From contig JAHDYM010000002.1 of NCBI GenBank assembly GCA_023383705.1, positions 1 through 38,868 of the forward strand: a stretch of 38,868 nucleotides of DNA. Reading direction: 5' to 3'. Both the position numbers and the translations under genes were made by a program. The notes under the pieces are model-generated. The model saw nothing but the letters and a program-made list of their open reading frames with translations. It was not told where the DNA came from and made no database searches. Of the stretch, positions 24,761 to 32,615 are shown piece after piece. Every line of letters starts with the position of its first letter. The first letter of the stretch is position 1. The DNA comes from Gammaproteobacteria bacterium. Its GTDB lineage: Bacteria; Pseudomonadota; Gammaproteobacteria; Steroidobacterales; GCA-2729495.

Positions 24761-25780
24761 ATGCGTATCCAGACCCTCCGTGAACTCCTGCGCAGCAGCG
24801 GCGCCCGGCCGCAGCACGAGGCTTTGCTGTTGCGCGCCTGGCTGCGCGGCCTGCCACTGGATACATGGGCATACAAGCCGGAATCCGCGTTCCCACGGCA
24901 AATGCTGAACGCGCTGCCGGCGATCTCCGCAGCGGTCGCCGGGCTGGCGCGCGTGCATTCCGGACAGGCCGGCGCCGATGATTCCGCGCGCCTGCTGGTC
25001 GAACTCGCCGACGGCCAGACCGTGGAAACCGTGCTGCTGCCGCCGGCGGGTGTCTGTGTCTCTACCCAGGTCGGCTGTGCCGTCGGCTGCGTGTTCTGCA
25101 TGACCGGCCGTGCCGGCCTGCTGCGCCAGCTCGGCAGCGCCGAGATCGTCGCGCAGGTGGCGCTGGCGCGTGCGCGGCGCGAGGTACGGCGCGTGGTCTT
25201 CATGGGCATGGGCGAGCCCGCCCACAACCTCGACAACGTGCTCGAGGCCATCGAGCTGCTCGGCACCGAGGGCGGCATCGGCCACAAGGAGCTGGTGTTC
25301 TCGACCGTTGGCGACCGGCGCGTGTTCGAGCGGCTGCCGCAGGCGGCGGTCAGGCCCGCACTGGCGCTCTCACTCCATACCAGCAATGCGGCGCTGCGAG
25401 CGGAGCTGCTGCCGCGCGCGCCGCGCATCGATCCGGAGGAACTGGTGGCGCTGGGTGAGGCCTATGCCCGCAGGACCACCTATCCGATCCAGTACCAGTG
25501 GACGCTCATCAAGGGCGTGAACGATGGCGATGATGAGCTCAGGGCCATCGTCAGGTTGCTGGCGGGCAAGTACGCAGTGCTGAACTTCATTCCCTACAAC
25601 ACGGTCGAGGGCCTGGATTTCCAGCGCCCTTCGGCAGAGCGCGCGGCGGAAATGGCGCGCTGGCTGCATCAGCGCGGCGTGCTGACCAAGCTCCGGCGTT
25701 CGGCCGGGCAGGATATCGACGGGGGCTGCGGACAACTGCGCGCGCGGCGCATTGCCGGGGAACTACGCGGCGAGGTCTGA
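24761..25780 (+). CDS. Radical SAM RNA methyltransferase, RlmN-like
   Basis: The 339-residue product belongs to the RlmN/Cfr family, which methylates C2 or C8 of adenosine in rRNA and tRNA. The radical SAM cluster motif is CAVGCVFC (Cys106, Cys110, Cys113), followed by GMGEP for SAM binding. The two catalytic cysteines match RlmN positions: Cys99, seven residues before the cluster, and Cys323 in QDIDGGCGQL. The N-terminal accessory domain is shorter than in canonical RlmN, so this may be a paralogue rather than the housekeeping enzyme. No ribosome site is obvious before ATG 24761. It converges on dusB, overlapping by 18 bases. Confidence 0.85.
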   Translation: MRIQTLRELLRSSGARPQHEALLLRAWLRGLPLDTWAYKPESAFPRQMLNALPAISAAVAGLARVHSGQAGADDSARLLVELADGQTVETVLLPPAGVCVSTQVGCAVGCVFCMTGRAGLLRQLGSAEIVAQVALARARREVRRVVFMGMGEPAHNLDNVLEAIELLGTEGGIGHKELVFSTVGDRRVFERLPQAAVRPALALSLHTSNAALRAELLPRAPRIDPEELVALGEAYARRTTYPIQYQWTLIKGVNDGDDELRAIVRLLAGKYAVLNFIPYNTVEGLDFQRPSAERAAEMARWLHQRGVLTKLRRSAGQDIDGGCGQLRARRIAGELRGEV

Positions 25781-26749
25781 GCTGTCGATCAGCAGCCCGA
25801 AGTGCTCATACACGGCACTGAGCTGCGCGGCTGCGGTCTGGGCCTTGTTGCCCCGCTCGCGGAATGCGAGATGCCCAGGATGGGCACGGCTGTACCAGTG
25901 CAGGTGCTTGCGCGCGATCCGCACGCCCATGTGCTCGCCATAGAAGGCGTGCAGCGCGCCGAGGTGGCCGAGCAGATGGTCGCGTACTTCGCCGGGCGAG
26001 GCGGCGGGCAACAGCGTGCCGGTTGCCAGGAAGTGGGCGATCTCGCGGAATATCCACGGCCGTCCCTGTGCGGCGCGACCGATCATCACCGCATCGCAGC
26101 CGGTGCGCTCGAGTACATGAAGTGCCTTCTCCGGCGTGTCGATGTCGCCGTTGGCGATGACGGGAATGCCGACCGCCGCCTTCACCGCGGCGACGCTGTC
26201 GTATTCCGCACAGCCGTCGAACAGATCCTCACGGGTGCGGCCGTGCACGGCGATGGCGGCGATGCCGGCTGATTCGGCGATGCGCGCGACGGTCACTGCG
26301 TTACGCTGCTGGCGCGTATAGCCGGTGCGGATCTTCAGCGTCACCGGCACGGGCACGGCGCTCACCACCGCATCGAGAATGCGTCCGACCAGTGCTTCAT
26401 CACGCAACAGGGCGGAGCCGGCGGCGACGCTGCAGACCTTTTTCGCCGGACAACCCATGTTGATGTCGATGAGCTGCGCGCCAAGATCCCGGTTGTAGCG
26501 CGCCGCATCGGCGAGCAGCTGCGGATCATGGCCGGCGATCTGCACGCTGACCGGCCCGGGTTCGTCGCTGAAATCCAGGCGTTGCCGCGATTTCCGCGTA
26601 CCGCGCAGGCGCGGATTGGCGCTGGTCATCTCCGAGACCGCGAGCCCTGCACCGAGGCGACGGCAGAGCTGGCGAAAGGGCTTGTCGGTTACGCCGGCCA
26701 TCGGCGCGAGTATCACCGGGTTGCCGAGCGTGTAGGGGCCAATCTGCAT
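25763..26749 (-). CDS. dusB: tRNA-dihydrouridine synthase B
   Basis: FMN enzyme that reduces specific uridines in the tRNA D-loop. The 328-residue product has the TIM-barrel pattern with LAPMAGVTDKPFR (14-26), EMTSANP, VQIAGHDP and DINMGCPAKKVC, with Cys100 as the catalytic cysteine. VHGRTRED, VIANGDIDTPEKA and AVMIGRAAQGRPWIF form the phosphate-binding end. These are DusB rather than DusA or DusC features. In many gammaproteobacteria fis follows dusB; here it does not, and the RlmN-like gene converges instead. It lies 10 bases after the pseudouridine synthase gene and is probably co-transcribed with it. Confidence 0.92.
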   Translation of the reverse strand: MQIGPYTLGNPVILAPMAGVTDKPFRQLCRRLGAGLAVSEMTSANPRLRGTRKSRQRLDFSDEPGPVSVQIAGHDPQLLADAARYNRDLGAQLIDINMGCPAKKVCSVAAGSALLRDEALVGRILDAVVSAVPVPVTLKIRTGYTRQQRNAVTVARIAESAGIAAIAVHGRTREDLFDGCAEYDSVAAVKAAVGIPVIANGDIDTPEKALHVLERTGCDAVMIGRAAQGRPWIFREIAHFLATGTLLPAASPGEVRDHLLGHLGALHAFYGEHMGVRIARKHLHWYSRAHPGHLAFRERGNKAQTAAAQLSAVYEHFGLLIDSSDLAA

Positions 26750-26759
26750 GGGCGGAATT

Positions 26760-27473
26760 CTAGCCGTACTCGTCCTTTTCGAGCCAACGCCACTGGCCCT
26801 TTGGCAGCGTGCCCAGCCGGAGCGGACCGATGGCGGTGCGGATCAGCCGCAGCACCCCGATGTCGTGCGCTTCGAGCAGTCGGCGGATATGCCGGTTGCG
26901 GCCTTCATCGAGCACGATCTCCAGCCAGGCGTTCCTTTCGCCGCTGCGTATCAGTTGCGCCGACTTTGCCGCCAGCCGTTCGCCGTCGTGGTCGACGCCG
27001 GCGACCAGCCGTGCGAGCAGCGAGGCCTCGGGCTGCGTGTCGATCTGCACGTGGTAGGTCTTGTCGGGGCCCGTGGCCGGATCGGTGATGCGGGCCGCCC
27101 AGGCCGGATCGTTGCTGAACAGGAGCAGCCCTTCGCTGGCCTTGTCCAGTCGTCCGACTGGCGCCAGCCACGGCAAGTCTGCGCCATCGAAGCAGCGATA
27201 GACCGTGTCGCGGCCCTTTTCATCGACGGTCGTCGTGACCAGTCCGCGCGGCTTGTTGAGCATCAGATAGCGCTTCTGCACGGCGACCAGTGGCTTCCCG
27301 TCCAGCGTCAGGCGGTCGCGCTCGAAAACCACCGGAAACTCCGGGTCATGCACCACCCGGCCATTCACGGCAATGCGTCCGGCATGTACCCAGGCGGCTG
27401 CCACGCTGCGCGAGCCCAGCCCGAGTTTCGAAACCGTGCGTGCGATGCCGTGTTTTTTCGGTGCGGGGGAAAT
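26760..27473 (-). CDS. RsuA/RluB-family pseudouridine synthase, start codon uncertain
   Basis: The product (about 237 residues) has an N-terminal S4 RNA-binding domain (KKHGIARTVSKLGLGSRS through VNGRVVHDP) and a catalytic domain with YLMLNKPRGLVTT, then GRLDKASEGLLLFSND, where the aspartate at about 110 is the nucleophile. RKTYHVQ-like and EGRNRHIRRLLEA segments complete the family pattern. The target is probably 23S or 16S rRNA. No ATG, GTG or TTG lies at the expected start: the nearest in-frame GTG is inside the S4 domain and the next upstream start falls in an unrelated gene remnant. The start given is a near-cognate ATT at 27473, which is a guess. A small deletion or a sequence error in the A6 run near 27452-27457 could also explain this. 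Confidence 0.8.
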   Translation of the reverse strand: MSPAPKKHGIARTVSKLGLGSRSVAAAWVHAGRIAVNGRVVHDPEFPVVFERDRLTLDGKPLVAVQKRYLMLNKPRGLVTTTVDEKGRDTVYRCFDGADLPWLAPVGRLDKASEGLLLFSNDPAWAARITDPATGPDKTYHVQIDTQPEASLLARLVAGVDHDGERLAAKSAQLIRSGERNAWLEIVLDEGRNRHIRRLLEAHDIGVLRLIRTAIGPLRLGTLPKGQWRWLEKDEYG

Positions 27474-27484
27474 TGCCGTCCAGC

Positions 27485-27699
27485 CTACTTGAGCGCGTCG
27501 ATGTTCAGGCCATCGAGTCCGTCGATGCTGTGACGGTTCTGCTTCGCGGCCTTGGCGCGCAGTTGGTCGGGTGTCTTGCCCGCCACGGCCTGGGCGATCT
27601 CGTCGCGCTCGATCGCAGTACCGTGGCGACAAAAAACATCTGCTGCCGGCGGATCCAGGCCGCCAGCGTGTCGTCGATCTGTTCAAACACACGTGCCAT
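27485..27699 (-). pseudogene. Remnant of a pyridoxamine-phosphate-oxidase-like flavin protein
   Basis: Two pieces of one gene seem to be joined with the middle missing. From ATG 27699 the strand encodes MARVFEQIDDTLAAWIRRQ and QMFFVAT, the usual N-terminus of PPOX-related FMN proteins. From about 27620, in a different frame, it encodes TAIERDEIAQAVAGKTPDQL and then NRHSIDGLDGL, ending at TAG 27485-27487, which resembles the C-terminus of the same family. About 70 codons remain where such proteins usually have about 190, and the frame changes at the junction. This suggests an internal deletion of more than 100 codons. It stands directly upstream of the pseudouridine synthase. Confidence 0.6.
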
Positions 27700-27830
27700 G
27701 AAGCATGGTCCGGATCAGGGCGGGCAGGTTACCACTTCCGGTCAATTGCCTGCGTCCGGGAAAGTATCGGCTGACGTTGCGCATACCGTGCCTTCTGTCC
27801 GTTCTGCAGTGCCTGGCGCCCGGTCTTTTT

Positions 27831-27836
27831 TACAAT
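27831..27836 (+). promoter_or_regulatory. Possible -10 element before the PEP-CTERM gene
   Basis: The 238-base gap at 27700-27937 separates the oxidase remnant from the PEP-CTERM gene. The only promoter-like signal I see is TACAAT after a T-run, about 100 bases before the ATG, with no convincing -35 box. No sigma-54 GG-N10-GC signature was found. Confidence 0.3.
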
Positions 27837-27937
27837 ATCCGTGCAAAGCTTCGCCGGTGATGGCAGATGGCTATTGCATTTCCAGATTGCCCTACTAACC
27901 TGTCAATCCATCCAACAAGAACAAGGCCAAGTGCACC

Positions 27938-28930
27938 ATGCCTGCCATGATTCGCTCGCTCGCCTGCCTCGCTGTTGGCTGCCTGTCCGGCATGCTGACG
28001 CTGTCCGCACACGCCGCCGGCCTGGTGGCTGCCGGTGTCGATTGCCAGAGCAGCTCGCGCTGCGGGCTGTACATGGACATCAGCGGCAACGCATCGGTCA
28101 ACTATGGCGGCAGCGATTCGTTCAGCTACCAGCCGGCGTGGACGCTCGGCGCTTACCGTTCCGTTACCGACGGGGCCGCTGCGATGGGCGGGGGCGGTAC
28201 GAGCGCCCTGACGGAGAGCAGTAACTTCGCCACATTCGGCGCCCTCAAGGCCATGCAAAGTGCGGGGGGCGTGAGTGAGGGCAGCGAGCAGCTCCATCCC
28301 TACTACGCCCATGCCGGTGCCGCCAGTTGGTCGAACATCGGTTTCCAGGACCGCCTGACCTTCAATGCTGCCCCGTCGTTGACCAATACCATGGGCACCA
28401 TGGTCGGACGCATCCTGGTCTCGGGCGGGGTCAGTGCCAGTCCGGCGACGTACCCGCAGGAAAGCTCGTCGGCATCGGCCGCCGTGACCGTGAGTGGAGC
28501 TGGTACTTATTCGGTCTCCGCCAACGGCACTGGCGCTACCAGTGGCGGCATCCCCGCATACATCACCTTCGAGTTGCCGGTGAGGTTCAATTCGACGGAC
28601 TTCACCGCGCTGGCGATGTGGCTGCAGACCTCGGCCAACGGCAACCTGCTGTACGGCTTCGGACTGAGCCATGGCTTCACCGCCACCTCGGACTTCGCCT
28701 CCACCCTCGAATGGGTCGGGATCGACAGCGTGCGCGATGCCGGCGGCAATCTGGTCAGTGGCTGGGGCGTGACCTCGGCCTCGGGCTTCGACTACAGCCG
28801 CAGTTATGCCGCACAGATCGCAGCCGTGCCAGCTCCCGGCGCCCTGTGGCTGTTGGGATCCGGGTTGCTCGGCATGATCGGTGTGGCCCGACGCCGGGGT
28901 GGCCTGAGGCGCGCACCGCCGCTCGTGTAG
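27938..28930 (+). CDS. PEP-CTERM exported protein
   Basis: The 330-residue product has a signal peptide (about 1-26) and a C-terminal tripartite tag: VPAPGALWLL, a hydrophobic helix LGSGLLGMIGVA, then an RRR basic cluster. This is the VPxP form of the PEP-CTERM signal recognised by exosortase, usually for secreted or extracellular-matrix proteins. The middle is rich in Ser, Gly, Thr and Ala and lacks a domain I recognise; a cysteine pair in DCQSSSRCG could form a disulfide. No exosortase gene lies in this window. ATG 27938 is used; ATG 27947 is a close alternative. Confidence 0.8.
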   Translation: MPAMIRSLACLAVGCLSGMLTLSAHAAGLVAAGVDCQSSSRCGLYMDISGNASVNYGGSDSFSYQPAWTLGAYRSVTDGAAAMGGGGTSALTESSNFATFGALKAMQSAGGVSEGSEQLHPYYAHAGAASWSNIGFQDRLTFNAAPSLTNTMGTMVGRILVSGGVSASPATYPQESSSASAAVTVSGAGTYSVSANGTGATSGGIPAYITFELPVRFNSTDFTALAMWLQTSANGNLLYGFGLSHGFTATSDFASTLEWVGIDSVRDAGGNLVSGWGVTSASGFDYSRSYAAQIAAVPAPGALWLLGSGLLGMIGVARRRGGLRRAPPLV

Positions 28931-29007
28931 CACGTCGCCGGGAGGCTGGCTGGTGTTCCCATCGGCCAGAACATCCAGCCCTTTGATCGGTTATCCGGGT
29001 GATCCTG

Positions 29008-29913
29008 TTACACGCACAGCGCGCGATCCAGCCAGCCCGGCGCGCAGATCCGGTCGACAAACCACTTCAGCGCCTTGCCGCGGTGTGCGGTGCGCCAGAC
29101 GAGCGACGACATCTGGCTGACCTTCGGTTCCTCGGTCTGCTTGATCACGAGTTCACCGCGCGCCACGGCTGCCGCTGCCAGGCATTGCGGCAGGTAGCCG
29201 ACACCGAGTCCCATCGCCTGGGCTTGCAGTTTTGCAGCGGTGTCGGCAATCGTCAGGGTGTCCTGGCCCGAGAGCAGCCCGGTGGTGCGCGGTGGCAGGT
29301 TGCGTGAGCTGTCTGCAACGACGACGGCACGGTGGGCGAGGATATCGGCGCGGGTCAGTGGTTCCTGCGTCCTTGCCAGTGGATGCGAGGGTGCCACGGC
29401 AAACACCCAGTCGATTTCTCCCAGCGGGCGGACCTGGTAACCGCCACCGGCAGGGCCTTCGCCCGACGCGCCGATTGCCATGTCCGCTCGCCCCGATACC
29501 ACGGCATCCCAGCTGCCACCCAGCACCTCCGTCATGAAGCGCAGTCGCGTATCGGCGTCCTGCGTATAGAAGTCCCGTGCCAGTTCGAGGGTGGCTGCGG
29601 CAGGGATTATGCCGTCGCAGGCGATGCGCAATTCGGCCTCCCAGCCGGTCGCCACCCGCTTCACGCGTGCCTCGAGGTTGCCTGCGGCGCGCAGCAGGTG
29701 GCGACCTTCGGTCAGCAGTTCGCGACCGGCGACCGTCAGTTTCGCGCGATGGCCGCGCCGATCGAACAGCGGCACATCCAGATCGTCCTCGAGTTTGCGG
29801 ACCGTATAGGTCACGGCGGAGGGTACGCGGTGCAACTCGTGCGCAGCGGCGGCAAAGCTGCCCTTGCGGTCGATGGCGTCAATGACCAGCAGGGCGTCAA
29901 GCGACAGCCTCAT
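29008..29913 (-). CDS. LysR-family transcriptional regulator
   Basis: The 301-residue product has the LysR helix-turn-helix at its N-terminus (LDALLVIDAIDRKGSFAAAA, then VPSAVTYTVRKLEDDLDVPLFDR, residues about 4-52) and a substrate-binding domain with VSGRADMAIGA and GLGVGYLPQCL. The ligand is unknown. It is transcribed away from the pirin and FMN-reductase genes across an AT-rich spacer, the usual geometry for a LysR regulator and its target. The pair is therefore the most likely target. Confidence 0.92.
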   Translation of the reverse strand: MRLSLDALLVIDAIDRKGSFAAAAHELHRVPSAVTYTVRKLEDDLDVPLFDRRGHRAKLTVAGRELLTEGRHLLRAAGNLEARVKRVATGWEAELRIACDGIIPAAATLELARDFYTQDADTRLRFMTEVLGGSWDAVVSGRADMAIGASGEGPAGGGYQVRPLGEIDWVFAVAPSHPLARTQEPLTRADILAHRAVVVADSSRNLPPRTTGLLSGQDTLTIADTAAKLQAQAMGLGVGYLPQCLAAAAVARGELVIKQTEEPKVSQMSSLVWRTAHRGKALKWFVDRICAPGWLDRALCV

Positions 29914-30116
29914 GTTCTCGACCTGCCTGATTCCTAAACTGAATGATTAATCCTATATATCTGATTAAATAATATAAATACATGTTTATAAAAGTTATTT
30001 TTATTCATCAAATTTGACCTAGTTAGTCAATATTATCCGGTTTCGTGTTTGCCCAGGCTGGCCTAGGCTGTGTCTCGTGCCGAAACCTGATCACTTCACA
30101 TGGCAAAGGAGCCGGG
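29914..30116. promoter_or_regulatory. AT-rich divergent promoter region of the LysR/pirin genes
   Basis: This 203-base spacer is far richer in A and T than the rest of the window between about 29935 and 30045. It holds two candidate operators: TTAATC-N10-GATTAA at 29947-29968 and TTGAC-N7-GTCAA at 30014-30030. The second is followed immediately by TATTAT (30031-30036), a possible -10 element for the pirin gene. LysR proteins typically bind interrupted inverted repeats of this kind. Neither repeat is an exact T-N11-A box. Confidence 0.5.
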
Positions 30117-30812
30117 ATGCAGACGCTGCGTAAAAGCCAGGACCGCGGCCACGCCAACCACGGCTGGCTGGATTCCTGGCACAGCTTTTCGTTTGCCGAT
30201 TACCACGATCCCGAGCGCATGGGCTATGGCCCGCTGCGGGTGATCAACGAAGATCGGATCCAGCCCGGAACCGGCTTCCCCACCCACGGTCACCGCGACA
30301 TGGAGATCATCAGCTATGTGCTCGAAGGTGTGCTGACCCATGAGGACTCGATGGGTAACGGCTCGGCAATTGTTCCCGGTGACGTGCAGCGCATGAGCGC
30401 CGGTACGGGAGTGCGTCATTCCGAGTTCAACCACGGCAAGACTGGCCTCACGCATTTGCTGCAGATCTGGATCCAGCCGCAGTCCACGGGCAGCGAGCCG
30501 TCGTATGAACAAAAGCACTTTCCCGTCGACGAGAAGCGTGGCCGGCTGCGCCTGGTTGCCTCGCCCGATGGCCGAAATGGTTCCGTGAGCATGAACCAGG
30601 ACGCCTGCCTGTATGCGGGACTGTTTGATGGCGACGAAACTGCCGGATTGATGATTGCGCCAGGTCGCCGTGGCTACCTGCACCTTGCGCGCGGCAGCAT
30701 CAGCGTCAACGGCCAGCGCCTGCACGCCGGCGATGCCATGACAACCGGGCCGGGCCCGGTCGTCATCGGGGCGGGCACGGCTGCCGAGGTGCTGGTATTC
30801 GATCTGCCGTGA
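30117..30812 (+). CDS. Pirin-family bicupin protein (YhaK-like)
   Basis: The 231-residue product is a pirin: SWHSFSFADYHDP near the N-terminus, the metal site GFPTHGHRDMEIISYVLEG with His57 and His59, then RHSEFNHG with His101 and Glu103. Bacterial pirins bind iron; several show quercetin 2,3-dioxygenase activity and some act as redox sensors. ATG 30117 is chosen because AAAGGAG lies five bases upstream and the protein then starts MQTLRKSQDRG as in homologues. It forms a unit with the FMN reductase 39 bases downstream. Confidence 0.93.
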   Translation: MQTLRKSQDRGHANHGWLDSWHSFSFADYHDPERMGYGPLRVINEDRIQPGTGFPTHGHRDMEIISYVLEGVLTHEDSMGNGSAIVPGDVQRMSAGTGVRHSEFNHGKTGLTHLLQIWIQPQSTGSEPSYEQKHFPVDEKRGRLRLVASPDGRNGSVSMNQDACLYAGLFDGDETAGLMIAPGRRGYLHLARGSISVNGQRLHAGDAMTTGPGPVVIGAGTAAEVLVFDLP

Positions 30813-30851
30813 CTGCAACCACCCTCTGTTCAACCATGGGAAGGAACCAAC

Positions 30852-31403
30852 ATGAAACAACACACGATTGCGGTGATCGTTGGCAGCATCCGCAAGGATT
30901 CCCTCAACCAGAAGCTGGCGGACGCCCTGGCAAGGCTCGCGCCGCCGGAGTTTTCGTTCAAGCGGGTGCGCCTCGATGACCTGCCGCTCTATAACCAGGA
31001 TGACGACGGCAATCCGGTCGCCGCAGTGACGCGCCTGCGCGAGGCGATCAAGGCGGCGGATGGACTGCTGTTCCTGACGCCGGAGTACAACCGCTCGATA
31101 CCCGGCGTGCTGAAGAATGCGATTGACCATGCTTCGCGGCCTTGGGGCCAGAGCGTCTGGGCCGGCAAACCGGCAGGGGTATTGGGTGTGTCGGTCGGTG
31201 CCATCGGCACCGCGCTGGCGCAGCAACACCTGCGCAACATCCTTGCCTACCTCGACGTGCCCACGCTGGGCCAGCCGGAACTGTTCCTGCAGGCGAAGGA
31301 GGGGCTGTTTGATGCGAATGGCGACATCGGGCCGGACAGCCGTGCCTTCCTGCAGGGGTGGATGGACCGCTACGTGACGTGGGTAAAGCAGCACGCGGCC
31401 TGA
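30852..31403 (+). CDS. NADPH-dependent FMN reductase (ChrR/YieF-like)
   Basis: The 183-residue flavodoxin-fold protein has the FMN-binding loop GSIRKDSLNQKLA (11-23) and PEYNRSIPGVLKNAIDHASRP (about 76-96), both typical of soluble NADPH:quinone/chromate reductases. These enzymes reduce quinones and other electrophiles with two electrons and limit redox cycling. AAGGAA precedes the ATG. Its place after a pirin and under a divergent LysR regulator suggests an inducible quinone or electrophile response. Confidence 0.92.
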   Translation: MKQHTIAVIVGSIRKDSLNQKLADALARLAPPEFSFKRVRLDDLPLYNQDDDGNPVAAVTRLREAIKAADGLLFLTPEYNRSIPGVLKNAIDHASRPWGQSVWAGKPAGVLGVSVGAIGTALAQQHLRNILAYLDVPTLGQPELFLQAKEGLFDANGDIGPDSRAFLQGWMDRYVTWVKQHAA

Positions 31404-31423
31404 TAGATCGCCATCGCTTCCCT

Positions 31424-31429
31424 CATAAT
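31424..31429 (+). promoter_or_regulatory. Possible -10 element of the RND efflux operon
   Basis: CATAAT lies 25 bases before the start codon of the adaptor gene in the 51-base gap after the FMN reductase. The -35 position (about 31401-31406, TGATAG) is a poor match, so this is only a candidate. Confidence 0.3.
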
Positions 31430-31454
31430 GGGGCCATTCTTCGAGGAATCGCCC

Positions 31455-32615
31455 ATGTCCATGCGGACCTTCAGCCTTGTTCTTGTGGTGCTCGGCCTCG
31501 CCGGCTGCGGCGGCAAGCCGCCGCCCTCGATGGGACCACCGCAGGTCACGGTTGCGACACCGCTGGTGCGTCAGATCACCGACTGGGACGAGTACACCGG
31601 GCGCCTTGCGGCCGTCGAGTCCGTGGAGATCAGGGCGCGTGTCGGCGGTTACCTGCAGTCCGTGCACTTCGAGGATGGTGCGCTGGTGCAGCGCGGCGAC
31701 CTGCTGTTCGTCATCGATCCCAGGCCCTATGAAGCGGCCCTCGACGAAGCGCGCGCCGACCTGACGCAGGCGAAGGTGCGCCTCGAACTCGCGAGCAACG
31801 ATCTGGACCGGGCGAAACGCCTCTTCGCCTCGCGCGCGATTTCCGAGGAAGAACTCGACGCGCGCACCAAGGAGCATCGCCAGGCGGAAGCCGCGCTGGA
31901 AGCTGCGCAGGCTGCCGAGCAAGGCTCGGCGCTGGACCTGGAGTTTGCGCGCATCAAGGCGCCGATCAGCGGCCGCATCGGCCGCAAACTGGTGACGGTC
32001 GGCAACCTGGTCAGCAGTTCGGGCGACAAGCCGACCTTGCTGACGACGATCGTCTCGGTCGATCCGGTCCACGTCTACTTCACGGCCGACGAGCGCGCCT
32101 TCCTGCGTTACACGCGCCTTGCCGAGCAAGGCATCCGGCCCAGTTCGCGCAGTGCACCCAATCCGGTCCGCCTGCAACTCGCGGATGAGCAGGATTTCCC
32201 CCACCTGGGCTACATGGATTTCGTCGACAACCAGGTGGACCGTGCCACCGGCACCATGCAGGGGCGCGCCATTTTCAAGAACCCGGATGGCAACCTGACG
32301 CCGGGCCTGTTTGCGCGCGTGAAGCTGCTCGGTGAAGGGCCCTACGAAGCGCTGATCGTGCCTGACCAGGCGATCGGTACCGACCAGGGCCAGCGGCTGG
32401 TCTACGTTCTCGGCGCCGACAACGTGGTTACACCGCGTCCGGTCACGCCAGGGCGGTCACTCGGCGATTTGCGGGTCATCCGCGCTGGCCTCAGCGCGAC
32501 AGACCGGGTGGTGATCAACGGTATCCAGCGGATACGCCCCGGCATCACGGTCACGCCGGTCGAGGGCAGCATTCCGGAACCTGCAGACGGCACCTCGGCC
32601 GCCATCAACAAATGA
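31455..32615 (+). CDS. RND efflux periplasmic adaptor lipoprotein
   Basis: The 386-residue membrane-fusion protein links the inner-membrane pump to the outer-membrane channel. It has a lipoprotein signal ending LGLAGC, the lipoyl half-motifs VEIRARVGGYLQSVHFEDGALVQRGDLLF and LEFARIKAPISGRIGRKLV, and an alpha-hairpin between them (about 95-160). The MexE/AcrA pattern is clear. ATG 31455 is preferred because GAGGA stands seven bases upstream. Its stop overlaps the pump start (ATGA at 32612-32615). Confidence 0.93.
   Translation: MSMRTFSLVLVVLGLAGCGGKPPPSMGPPQVTVATPLVRQITDWDEYTGRLAAVESVEIRARVGGYLQSVHFEDGALVQRGDLLFVIDPRPYEAALDEARADLTQAKVRLELASNDLDRAKRLFASRAISEEELDARTKEHRQAEAALEAAQAAEQGSALDLEFARIKAPISGRIGRKLVTVGNLVSSSGDKPTLLTTIVSVDPVHVYFTADERAFLRYTRLAEQGIRPSSRSAPNPVRLQLADEQDFPHLGYMDFVDNQVDRATGTMQGRAIFKNPDGNLTPGLFARVKLLGEGPYEALIVPDQAIGTDQGQRLVYVLGADNVVTPRPVTPGRSLGDLRVIRAGLSATDRVVINGIQRIRPGITVTPVEGSIPEPADGTSAAINK

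Noticed and set aside
27700..27937. Sigma-54 promoter for the PEP-CTERM gene, as found for some PEP-CTERM genes under PrsK/PrsR
   Set aside because: TGGC and TTGC words occur near 27860-27880, but none have the required GG-N10-GC spacing.
30096..32204. A 702-codon minus-strand open frame
   Set aside because: It is antisense to the pirin, FMN reductase and adaptor genes, which carry clear family motifs; high GC keeps the opposite strand open.
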